A stretch of DNA of 64,000 nt from Coprinus comatus (lineage: Eukaryota > Basidiomycota > Agaricomycetes > Agaricales > Agaricaceae), in the NCBI GenBank assembly GCA_034638255.1, contig JAWPGT010000008.1, positions 744,001 through 808,000 on the forward strand. The letters run 5' to 3'. The notes beneath the pieces are model-generated. The model searched no databases and had not been told where the DNA came from. It saw nothing but the letters and a program-made list of their open reading frames with translations. A program made the position numbers and the translations under genes. Shown one piece after another: positions 32,258 to 42,965 of this stretch. Position 1 is the first letter of the stretch, and every line of letters begins with the position of its first letter.

Positions 32258-32848
32258 TCAACTGAACTTCATCTTCAACTTCATCCCAATCTTCCTTCTC
32301 TTCATAATCTCCATTCTCGCCCTCCTGTTATCCTCATTCATCAGAGACGTTCCCGTAAGTTCGGCAGTTGTGTTGGCACTATTCAAGGCTATATGCGCCT
32401 GTTCTCCCTCATTAGCCACACATTTCGTCCTTGGCAAAGGTCTCTGCCGTCCAGCCAGTATGTCTTGATACCGTTTACTGACATTAGGTATATGCGTTAT
32501 TGTTTTAACGGCAGCATTAGAAAGTCCTTTGTTATCATTCTCCTTCTTTCCAAAGTTCAATCCAAATTTGAGTTGATGTCCAATCCTATCCCTTAAGAAT
32601 GTTATCCTCGAAGGTCGAAAAGATGTTTGAAGAGCCTCGAGATCCTGTTGCATCTTCTTATCTCTGTAAGCCTTAGTTTGTACTTCATGTTGCTGATTAT
32701 TTGGAATAGAATGCGGGTGTTGATGGTGATGATGATGGCGATGCTGGGTATGAGGCCTATTATATGCCTGATGTTGTCCTTTGTACGCCTCAAACCGACT
32801 GATAGAGAACTTGTAAACACGAGTAGCGGTTGTGGTTACGCTAACCAT
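32258..32848 (-). CDS. Small basic His-rich protein of unknown function
   Basis: A 196-residue ORF starting at the Met of MVSVTTTATRVYKFSISRFE. An upstream Met in the same frame (32986) would add a hydrophobic 46-residue extension. The product has a histidine cluster near residues 35-45 (HRHHHHHQHPH), is rich in Arg and Lys, and ends in Met/Lys-rich residues. No domain was recognised. Its 3' end lies 126 bases from the SRP9 stop, in convergent orientation. Confidence 0.45.
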   Translation of the reverse strand: MVSVTTTATRVYKFSISRFEAYKGQHQAYNRPHTQHRHHHHHQHPHSIPNNQQHEVQTKAYRDKKMQQDLEALQTSFRPSRITFLRDRIGHQLKFGLNFGKKENDNKGLSNAAVKTITHIPNVSKRYQDILAGRQRPLPRTKCVANEGEQAHIALNSANTTAELTGTSLMNEDNRRARMEIMKRRKIGMKLKMKFS

Positions 32849-33768
32849 CTTAAGAAGAAAAAAGTTTGGCAACAAAACGAAGAGGAGATATAGAATGTGG
32901 GTGTAAAGAGTAAGTGAAAGTGGAAGAGAGAAGGCTGATAAATGTCTTTTTGGTGGCTGACAATTTCCTGTCTGTCCTGTATCCATTTTTGGGTGATGAT
33001 AATTTTAAATCTCCCTTTCTATGAAAAGTCTTAGATTCCCATTTTGGACGTGAGTTCATGGCCTTTTTTTCCAGTTCTCTCCTAGTTGTAGTTAATGTTG
33101 ACCTCACCTATTAAGTGTGTTCGTTACATGATCACTTTCGATGTGCAACATACTGCGCCCAATTTGGGCTTGGCTTAGCCCAGTGTGCCAATCTCCGGTG
33201 ACAAATGAGTAATGACGAGAATGATTTCTTTGATTTGAAATATGCGGACTGATAAGTTGACTCTTCGCCGGCAACTACTGTTAGCGAACGTATATTGTAT
33301 GCACAATGTACACTATTGTATATACTGTTGTATATATGCTAATAAATGCTTACATATTTAATATGTAGAAAAGATTTACAAAATCACATGCAACTGGATT
33401 GAACTGTCGATCCGCAGTCATTACGACATCGTTCAACCCAGACATAAATTTGTGGGGATCACGATTCAAGATATCACCAAGATATCACAAGTGCGCTTTC
33501 TCGACGAGCAAGTCTATAAAAGAAACTAGAACTTATAATACAAGTAGTGCTGGTGCAGATATACACGTAAACGTACCAGTGTCCCGTACAATCCAATCAT
33601 CAAGGAGAGTTGGCGAGAGAGGGACAGGATAATTATAGATACTCGGATCAACGGGATCGCTGAAGGCCGAAGAATTGGTTGATCCCCAAAAAAGCGTGGA
33701 ATAAAGTAATCTAAAATGAGCGTTCGTATCTCCAACTCGGCTCTTCTCTCCAAACGCCCTCTTTCCAT
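32849..33768. other. Intergenic region
   Basis: About 900 bases without a supported gene between two divergent genes. An AT-rich palindrome-like stretch (tatata/gtatac) lies around 33295-33360. ORFs on both strands near 33400-33780 look random. Confidence 0.4.
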
Positions 33769-35368
33769 ATGTCTGTCCAATCAAAAGCTATAGGCGTTAT
33801 TCAACAACTTTGGTCATTGGATGGCCCATTAAAAAATGCTCTCTATGCTGCTATCAGAAATATACCTGTTGCTGCTAAATGGATTGCTATTCTATTGTTT
33901 CTGATTAATGCGAAGTCTTGGCCTGTTATGTGGCATAGTCGGTTTCTAATTTATTTGTTTTTTAATGTGAATGCTAATGTCTTGCTTCTGATATCTCACT
34001 TGTAGTTCGTGTTTTCAGACCTGTATTTCGAATGAGATTTCAACATAACGTTGTTCTATTACGAACAATGTTCAGTTCACAGGCTATCAGAGATAAACGT
34101 CTTGATGAATGGTTAGATGGTATCACACCTATAGGTGAAAATCCACTCAAAATGGTTGTCAAATCAAAATCGAGAGCAAGTGAGTGTATCACTTTGCGTG
34201 TGGGGTCTATTATTGACACATTCTTCTATAATAGCAATTGATGATAGCGACTTCAATGGTCATTTAAGCAATTCTAGTTATGCCAAGGTGTGTTAGTTTT
34301 TAGTACAATGGGAAACTCGAACTGTCTGTATTGACTTCATGACTCTATGAATTCGTAATAAGACTTTAGATGGTGCACGATTCAAAGCTGCGGTTGCGAT
34401 GTTTCCTATGTTTTTTGTTAGTGGTGGTTGGATGGCACTTGGTGGTATGTTTATCGGTCTCTTTTCTGTGTCGTTTTGGACACAAATTGAATACAAACAT
34501 TTTACTCAATGTAATATCACATTTTTAAGGAACACATTTCAGTTATATTCGAGAGATTCCTATGCTTGCGGAGTATGAAGTTAGAACAAGTATTGCTACT
34601 TGGGATCAAAAATGGGTACGCAATCTTCATCGTTATTAAACATTTCTCTCATCAAGTCTCATACAGCTCTTTATCATTTCCAAATTCGTCAGCAAACCAA
34701 AGGGCAAAGGAAAGAAACCCCAACCACCCCAATCCCAATCCCAATCCGATTCCACCGAAACTAACACTTTGCAAAATGCAAAAGTCAGCAGTGCCGCAGT
34801 CGATAACCTATTCCACGCATCTCTACGAACAGCAACCGATATAACTATACCGTCCAACGCTGATTCACCTTTCAATAACAATACACCACTCGGAACTCGT
34901 ATCACTTCAACTCAAGAAACTTCTCAAGCTCTTAAAGCTGTAGCTGCAGGTTTAATTTCAACAGAAGAACCAGATGGAGCTATACTTCATACTATTGCTA
35001 TTTCAGAAGTATGTTTTAAGATTGGTAGGATTACTGTTCCTCCTGTTATTGCTATGGCTGCAAATGGATTATCCGCACCTCCTTCTGGTTCTTCTTCTGG
35101 TTCTTCAATCGAAACCTACTCCAAAACAAACCCACCACCGCATTGGACTAAAGTAAAGAAAATAATGTCAAAACCATATGGAGGAAGTGTTAAAGGGTTA
35201 AAGGAATTTTTGAAAGTTGGTTGGAGAGATGTGAATGAGGATAGTGAGAAGTGGTGGGTGGAAGCTTTAGGAGGAAAAGAAGTTGAGGAGGTTAGGAGAG
35301 CTAGATTAGAGGTCTTTGGAATGTTTAAAAGTGGGATGGAGGGTGCTAGATTGGTTTCGAGTGGTTGA
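33769..35368 (+). CDS. THEM6-like thioesterase-fold (hotdog) protein
   Basis: Six exons were read: 33769-33937, 34006-34179, 34235-34287, 34363-34444, 34530-34615 and 34667-35368, with consistent phases. After an N-terminal hydrophobic segment (WIAILLFLINAKSWPVMWH) comes the hotdog core, with the conserved IDDSDFNGHLSNSSYAK turn, ARFKAAVAMFPMFFVSGGWM, and FSYIREIPMLAEYEVRTSIA. This is the THEM6/UPF0670 pattern, related to acyl-CoA thioesterases. A polar 230-residue C-terminal extension follows, with Gln/Ser and Ser/Gly-rich parts. The family is thought to sit in the ER or another membrane; enzymatic activity is not established for most members. Confidence 0.82.
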
Positions 35369-35791
35369 TTTGAAGGTGTTTTTTTTTGTGATGATGATTG
35401 GAGTTATATGTTTATGTGATTTTTCTTGAGTTTTTCTTGAATTTGTTGGTTTTTGGCCACTATCTTTCCTATGATTTTTCTTGTCTCTTTTGATATGTTT
35501 TGATATAGATATTTTAGATTAATTAGATATATAGTCGTATGTATGTAATTTTCCTTGTGGTCCGGTTTGTTGGTGATGGTATAGCTGAAAGTCGGAAGAA
35601 GAAAAGGTTGTGGTTCACTGGTGCCACGACCCTCTTGCTTGTCGAAGTAGAAATTGTTTTGAAGACATACTCTCGCCCTGCGAATTAAAAACAAAACCGT
35701 CACGTGAAAATCAACACAAAGGAAGAATGCTATTTTTAAATCGATACATCATACACCACACTTGTACCTTGCTTGTACCAGACACACCACA
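35369..35791 (+). promoter_or_regulatory. Upstream region of FK2 with a block shared by kinase copies
   Basis: Contains CACGTG at 35701-35706 and CTATTTTTAAAT at 35730-35741. The same block, with neighbouring bases, occurs in FK5 (52105-52145, other strand). The second motif also precedes FK4 (40832-40843) and FK6 (60315-60325). The function is unproven. The T/A-rich motif may be a TATA-like element, but in FK4 and FK5 it lies only 8-15 bases from the presumed start codon. Confidence 0.5.
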
Positions 35792-38777
35792 ATGACAATG
35801 CAACAAAAGAAACGACCATCGTCCCCATGCAACAAATCGGACTCACCGCCCAAGAAGTTCAGACGCACTCGAGGTAGAGGCTCAATATGCGAGCTCATTC
35901 CATTACAGGTATGTTGTCCTTGTATAAGACGCGCACAATGGCTGACTATATCCAAGACTTCAAACAGGCTTGAGCATTCCAGCACCAATGGTACTAGTTC
36001 CAAACAAGACGACGACACCGACGCGGATGTTCCAATCCCCACAGTTGAGCAGAGGGTGATGGAATCTCGCCTCAAGAATCGTAGATACCATAGTCTGGAT
36101 CTCGTCGAACACGTATTTGGTGCTACTGTTTCTCGTGCGTTGGCGGCCGAGGTCCTCCTTGGGTTCGTCCGGCTCGGCATCGTAGGACTTACCATCGACG
36201 GTCAAGCTCCCACTCCTGAACAAGTAATTGATGCCTGTGCGGAAGCCTATGATATCTTAGACAGTGTGCTTACCGAAAAGAAACACCATACCAAAATCAA
36301 ATCCTATGACTGGTCTTTTGCACCTAATTTGGCTGACGAAGGAGCGGAGGGTACTGCGCGATTTCTCAATGCAATTGCAGTAATTGCCTACCACATTGCT
36401 TCTTCCCTCAAAGGTGATACGAGCTTCAAGAATCATGACATTACAACGTTCTGGAGACGTGCTTTTTGCTCTGATCGACAATTTATTGTTGCCATCCCTT
36501 CGAAAGCGTTCACAAAAGATAAACCCACCGCTGATGGCAAGGATCAATACACCTCGCTATATGAACACATCACCAACCACGTTCTCACCAAATCTCATCT
36601 TCCCGTCCCTCTTCCCAGTCCCAAACCCTACGTTTCCTCCAACACAACTCAAATGCACAATTTTCTCCAATCGTCAGTAGCTGGGATAGACTTTGACAAC
36701 GAGGCCCTGTCAAAGTATGATTACACTTATGTCAACAGGGAATACATCGATTTTGCCAAGGTATCCTGTACTGGCGAGGCTACAACGTCTGTTCACCCCA
36801 GAGGTGTCACTCAAGAACTGATATACATGGAGCAGCAACGTATAGCCCAGCCCCAGCGCCGCTTCGTACTTGGTTTGGCAGTTTCGGATGGAAAAATGAC
36901 ACTATGTCGAGCTGATCCCATCGGGACTGAGGAGTGTACCATTCCTCTCGATTGTGGGAGTGGTATTTTGGAAGCTATAAGGGTTATACTGGGGTTTGCG
37001 ACGGCCAACCAAGAAGATTTTGGACAAAGTCCACAGTTTGAAACTAGCAAAGATGGTAACTCGTTGTACTTCAACACTCCATCTGAACCGGCACAACGAT
37101 ATTATCTCCATCATTTTGTCAATGATGATTTATCTCTTGTAGGTCGGATGACGAGAGTGTGGTGTGCATACCGGCAGGTTGAGACGGAAGATGAAATAAC
37201 AAGGCTCATGCATGAAGATGATCAACGAAATCTTGTAAGGAATGGCAAAGATGTCTTTGTTGGTCCTTACGCACTCAAACTGCAATATGGTGATCACGCT
37301 TCGATGTGTATAAGCGAAGAAATCAAGAGGGTTGTTGAAGAAGAACGACGGATGGATAATAAGACTGGTGTGCTAAATATTCTTGTTCCTGAAGAGTAAG
37401 TCTTTATTTCTTTCACTTTGATTCTAATTCAAATGCATCACTCAGAACATTTGAGGGTGAAAGTGTCATGGATGGCATCCGGGGATTTTATGGGGATGAT
37501 GGCGTACCAGAAGCAATGAAAAGTCTCGCCCGACATCAAGAAATCGTAACTGTTTCATTGTTTAAGCGAACGTTGGATGAGTACGAGTCCTTCGCAGAAG
37601 TCGCTCGCGCGGTGGCTGACGGGTATCGAGGTACGTACTCGACTTATCATCCTGTTTATATCAACTCATAAAGTCTTGTTAGCTATCGAATGGTTGAAGA
37701 GCAAGGGGTTTCTGCATCGTGACATTAGTGATGGAAACCTATTGTTGTCACGAGAGGAACGAACGTTATTCAAGGAACCATATTCCCCGAACTCTACTGA
37801 CCTGCTTTGTCGGAGGAAGGTTTCTTCTCCAGAAGGAGTCTATGGCCTTCTCCATGATTTTGACATGGCTGGTTTAATCAATATCGTGTGTAGTCCTGTA
37901 TAATTGTGATCCATAAGAGTCATACTAAACTCTTATGTAGCCCCCGGCACAACCAGATTCAAACCGTCCATTTCGTAATGGTCGAACAGTCAGATTTCTT
38001 TTCTCAGAAAATCAACTCCCATCGCTGACTTACATCTAGGGAACCCCACCATTCATGTCCATCCGCGTCTTGGGGAACGACTTTGATGAATTAACCAATA
38101 CCTTCCACACGCATGGAGTAGCAGATGATGTGAGTTACTTTCAATATAATTACTAGATTTCTTTACTGATTAAAGGTGTTTAGGTGGAAAGCCTATTTTA
38201 TGTCCTGTACCTATTCCCATTTAGCAATCCTGGTCCCCAAGCTTCAGTGTATCCCAACGAGCGGCTTTCCAGTGACAAAGATGCAGTATGGCCTGAACCA
38301 ATAATGGAGTGGGCCAGTTGGCAAGGTCGAAATGTTAGTGGTGCCAAAGCTAGATTCTTTGGTAGTAATAGTTATTGGCGACTGAATAATCCTCTGCCAG
38401 TCTTTGGAGAATGGATTAAGAAGCATTGGCCGGTAAAAGATGAAACAATGAAAGAGGTAACGGCAGAGAGGAAGGAGGCAGAAAAGAGAAGGAAGATGTG
38501 GTATGAACTCGTTACAATGCTTCACGATAAATTCTTGTGGTGGAACCCCTATAGCACGGAACCTGATGTCAATCCTGAATGGTTGGTCAAACGGCCATTG
38601 AAAATTGAAGAATTGCTTCCTCAGCTTATTAAAGCATTGGATGATGTTTTTAGTGAGTATTTGGATGGTAATAATGACATGCATAGTAACTATAACTTGA
38701 ATATAGGTACTACTAACATCCATTGTCTTAACCTCCCGGTATGCACAAAAAACACGAGTCATCCGGCCAACAAGTGA
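35792..38777 (+). CDS. FK2: FunK1-type fungal protein kinase, full length
   Basis: Seven exons were read: 35792-35908, 35957-37395, 37446-37630, 37683-37885, 37941-37988, 38040-38129 and 38184-38777, all in phase. The first intron is 48 nt and the frame stays open through it. The catalytic loop GFLHRDISDGNLLL and the LLHDFDMAGLI metal motif are intact, followed by NRPFRNGRTGTPPFMSIRVL. The basic N-terminus (PKKFRRTRGRG) could be a nuclear signal. The normal end after YLDGNNDM is lost by a small indel relative to FK1, so the frame runs about 30 residues further into the antisense of FK3. Start chosen by alignment with FK4 and FK5; an upstream in-frame Met exists at 35762. Likely an active kinase, substrate unknown. 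Confidence 0.85.
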
Positions 38778-40372
38778 TCCGTTATCGTCAGCCAAATGAT
38801 GGAGGTAATAATGTTGCGATGGTTCAACTTCCGATGGAGTATTGAAGTACCATGATTTACCATCTTTGCTTCTTTCAAAATGTGGACTTTGACCAAAGTC
38901 TTCCTGGTTGGCCATAGCGAAACCCAGTATAACTCTGATAGCTTCCAAAAAACCACTCCCACAGTCAAGCGACAAGGTACATTCCTCGGTGCCCATGGAA
39001 TCGGCTCGGGAAAGCGTCAGTTTTCCATTTGAAACTGCCAAACCAAGTACGAAGTGGCGCTGAGGCTGAGCCAAACGTTGCTGCTCCATGTAGATCATTT
39101 CTTGAGTGATTGCGTTGGAATGTTCGGACGTCTTAACCTCGCCAGTACAGGAGAGTTTTTTGAAGTCAATGTATTCATTGTTGACATACGCGTAATCATA
39201 CTTTGACAAGACCTCATTGTCGAAGTACATCCCAGCTATTGACGACTTGAGATGAGCTCGCGTCTGAGTCGTATTAGAAGCATCATTGGGATTGGGACCG
39301 GGAATCGGAGCTTTGGTGCGTTGATCTTTGTCTTCAGCTGTGGGGGGCTTAGATTTTGTGAACGTTTCCAAAGGGCCATCCAGCTGTTGTTGATGTGAGA
39401 TGATCATGCGTCTGATTCGTGTTGGAAGTAACATTGGGATTGGGGCAGGGATTGGGAGTTTTGGTGAGAGTTTTGGTGAGAACATTGCCTTTGGTGTAGT
39501 TACATAGTGAGCTGCGTTGATCTTTGTCTTTAGCTGTGGGGGGCTTAGACTTTGTGAATTCTTCCAAAGGGATGGCAATCAAGTCAGGGCGACAGTCTTG
39601 GCCACGGACACCACGAAATTGGCGATTGGGGTACGAAAGGTGTGTCCAGAGAGTTGTAATCTCGCGGTCTGTGAGGCGCGTAAAGCCATCGAGGGAAGAA
39701 GCAACATGGTAGGCAATTACTGCAACTACGTTCAGAAACCGTGCAGTATTCTGCTCTCCAGTGCCGGCCACACCAGGTCCCCATTTCCAACCGTAAGACT
39801 TGTTTATTGTATGGCGTTTCGTTTGGGTAAGCACGCTGTGTACGATATTATGTGCATCGACACAGGCGTCAATGACCTGATCAGGAGTGGGAGCTTTACC
39901 GTCGAAGGTCAGCTCTACAACGCCGAGGCGGATGAACCCGAGGAGGATGTCAGTTGCCAATCCAACAGAAACAGTATCACCGAACACGTCCTCGATGAGA
40001 TCTAGACTATTGAGTCTACGATTTTTAAGGTATTGTTCCATCAGTTTCTGGGCCTCGGTGCGGCTGGGATACCCTCGTTTACATGGGAGGTTCAGCTCTT
40101 TTGGGCGGTGGGCTGCTGACAGCTACTTTTCTGTTGCCTTTTGCATTTGTTCGGTGTCATCATCTTTTCTGGTGCTGATGTTACTTTTACTGGAACGGGG
40201 GATCATTTCAGCCTGGGAAACATTTAACAATGAGTTATTGTCCAGGCACTATGCAAGGTGAGCTTCACACCTGGAATGGAATAACCTCGCATATTGAGCC
40301 TTTGCCTCGAGCACGCATCTTCTTAGCTGGTTCTTGTTTTTGGGGCGACGACTCCGCCCGCTCTCGCTTCAT
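38717..40372 (-). pseudogene. FK3: truncated FunK1-type kinase pseudogene
   Basis: Minus-strand copy closest to FK1. Exon 1 is 40372-40271 (MKRERAESSPQKQEPAKK). Exon 2 begins near 40222 but meets a TAG soon after EQMQKATEK. The N-terminal domain continues in frame from about 40060 (EAQKLMEQYLKNRR). An internal duplication of roughly 190 bases (39240-39375 against 39385-39570) puts the rest in another frame: the LETFTKSKPPTAEDKDQR part repeats EEFTKSKPPTAKDKDQR. The copy stops at about 38717 after VFCAYREVKT, before the whole kinase domain, where it is fused tail to tail with FK2. It cannot encode a kinase. Confidence 0.85.
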
Positions 40373-40857
40373 TGGTAGTGTGTGGTATTGGTGGGAGGTG
40401 TGAGTGGTTCTTATCGATGTAAATCAGCGTCCAGATGTGTCAGTGTGATCACGACTAAACCATCTCTAGATGGATTACCACATGATTGATGACCCTTGAT
40501 TATTTTATCCATTTTCACTCTGCAAGTATTCAGCCATCAACTAGCAAATTTATATGCTTTTGTTCAGAACCTGAATCCGAACTCAAATGCGAGTCTTGAG
40601 TCGTGACTGCACCGAGGGTAAAAACCTATACCTTGTCTTGGTTTCATCACCACCTCGTATTGATTCTATGAGAAATATATAGCTGCCGAGTAGGTGGTAG
40701 ATGGTAGATGGTAGATAACTGAGCTTTCATTTCCCTAGATGTGCTTCGGAAATAAGCAAAAACTGCTTGAACGAGTTACCAAATTCATCCTCAACGAACT
40801 ATGATTACGTGAGAAAAGTGACCCAATTATGCTATTTTTAAATATACACTCACAGCA
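40373..40857. promoter_or_regulatory. Divergent intergenic region between FK3 and FK4
   Basis: About 485 bases between the two start codons. No gene. CTATTTTTAAAT at 40832-40843 lies just before FK4 and matches FK2, FK5 and FK6. A short AGATGGT tandem run lies near 40695-40715. Confidence 0.4.
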
Positions 40858-42965
40858 ATGACAACACAACAAAAGCGGCGGTTGTCGCAGTCTAGACCAC
40901 ATTCACCAGCCAAGAAGTGGCTCACTCAAAGCGGAGACTCACATGCGAGTTCATTCAACTGCAGGTATGTTATCCAAGTTGTGATCTTAAACGTTTTTAC
41001 ATGTAATATGAATTTCCAATAGGATGGTCATGTTGACACGACACCTGTATTCCAGCCCTCAGCAACGCCCGGAAATCGGTTAGAATCCCGCCTCCAGAAT
41101 CATATATGTTGTGGTCAGGATCTCGTCGACTCTAACACTGTTGTCCAAGAGATGGAGGAACAACCAGCATCCCAGTCTGCGTTTGGTTCTGCAGTTTCTA
41201 AGGGAAATACGGCACTCAATTTTCCTCTTGATTGTGGGAGTGGTATTTTAGAAGCTATAAGGCTGTCACTGGGTTTTTTTATAAGGCCCTCAGCCAACCA
41301 GGAAGATCTCGGACAAAGTTCACAGTTTGAAACCAGGGACGGTGGTGACTCGTGGTACTTCAACACTCCATCTGAACCGTCGCAGCGCTGTTATCTCCAT
41401 CATTTAGCGAGCAGTAACTTGTCTCTTGGAGGCCGAATGACGCGACTTTGGTGTGCATACCGACAGGTTATGACAGACGGTGAAATATCAAACTTGATGC
41501 ATGAAGACGACCAACAGAATCTCGTGAAGAATGGTAAAGATGTCTTTGTTGGTCCTTACACATTCAAAATCCAATACGTTGATCGCGCCTCAGTTGCCTA
41601 CAAAAATTGTGTGGGTGAGCGAATTAGGGAAGCCATTGAAGAGGAACGGCAGAAGGGGAATGAGAGGGCTGGCGTGGTAAACCTTCTTGTTCCTGAAGGG
41701 TAATTCACGCTTCTCTCTTTCATTAGATTCTCATTCAAACGCATCACTCAGAACGTATGAGGGTGAAAGTCTCATGGATAGCATCTGGGGGTTTTGCCAG
41801 GACGATGGTATGCCAGAAGCAATTGAAAAACTTGCCCGGCGTCAGGAAATCATAACGGTTTCATTATTTAAACGAACGTTGGCTGAGTACGAGTCCTTCG
41901 CAGAAGTCGCTCGTGCGGTAGCTGATGGGTATCAAGGTACGTTCTCCTATTATCATCCTGTTTATTTCAACTCATAAAGTCTTGTTAGCTATTGAATGGT
42001 TAAAGAGCAAGGGGTTTCTGCATCGGAGCGTTAATCATGGAAACATACTGTTGTCACGAGAGGAACCAACGCTACTCAAAGAACCATATTCCCCGAACTC
42101 TACTGACCTGCTTTGTCGAAGGAAGGTTTCTTCCCCAGGAGTCTATGGCCTCCTCCATGATTTTGACATGGCCGGTTTAGTCAATACGGTGTGTAGTCAT
42201 ATATGATAAACTCATACTTAACTCACACAACATAGCCTTCAACAGACCCTCTGTTGCGAATTGTCAGACCCATTTTTTTTTATACCCGGCTATCATCACT
42301 GACGTAAATGTTAGGGAACTGTGCCATTCATATCAATCAATGTCTTGCAGAACGACTTTAACCGGACAACGAACACCTTCCACACGCATGGAGTAGCAGA
42401 TGATGCGAGTTACATTCAATATCATTGCTAGATTTCTTTACTGATTAAAGGTGTTTAGGCAGAAAGCCTATTCTATGTCCTGTACCTATTCCCATTTAGC
42501 AATGGTGGTCCTCAACTTCCAATGTATCCAAACGAGCGGCTTCCCATTGACAAAGATGCAGTATGGCCTGAGCCAATAATGGAGTGGACCAGTTGGCGAG
42601 ATCGAAAAATTAGTGGCGCCAAAGCTGAATTCTTTGGTAGTGATAGTGATTGGCGACTGAATAATCCTCTGCTTGACTTTGGAGAATGGATTGAGAAGCA
42701 TTGGCCGGTAAAAGATGAAACAATGAAAGAGGTAACGGCAGAGAGGAAGGAGGCAGAAAAGAGAAGGAAGATGTGGTATGAACTCGTTACAAACCTTCAT
42801 GATAAATTCTTGTGGTGGAACATCACAAGCATTAAACCTAAACACGATGCTAAGTGGTTGGTCCAACACCCACCAGATGTTGAAGAATTGCTTCCACAAC
42901 TTATTGAAGTATTGGATGCGTTTCTTAGTGAGTATTTGGGTGTTAATATAGACATGTGTAGTTAG
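40858..42965 (+). pseudogene. FK4: shortened FunK1-type copy, probable pseudokinase or pseudogene
   Basis: Exons read by alignment: 40858-40964, 41023-41699, 41752-41936, 41989-42188, 42236-42262, 42315-42404 and 42459-42965. Exon 1 is one base short (107 nt), which breaks the frame into exon 2. From exon 2 on the frame is open to the stop. Most of the N-terminal half present in FK1 and FK2 is missing: the sequence passes from CGQDLVDSNTVVQ to MEEQPASQSAFGSAV. The catalytic loop reads GFLHRSVNHGNILL, so the catalytic Asp is Ser. The metal motif LLHDFDMAGLV is kept. The donor of intron 6 is GC (GCGAGT), shared only with FK6. Any product would most likely be catalytically dead. Confidence 0.78.

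Noticed and set aside
38244..39578. A 444-residue minus-strand ORF that looks like one long protein
   Set aside because: It is a chimera: one end is real FK3 coding sequence in the shifted frame, the other is the antisense of FK2 exon 7. The fusion point at about 38717 shows that it is not one gene.
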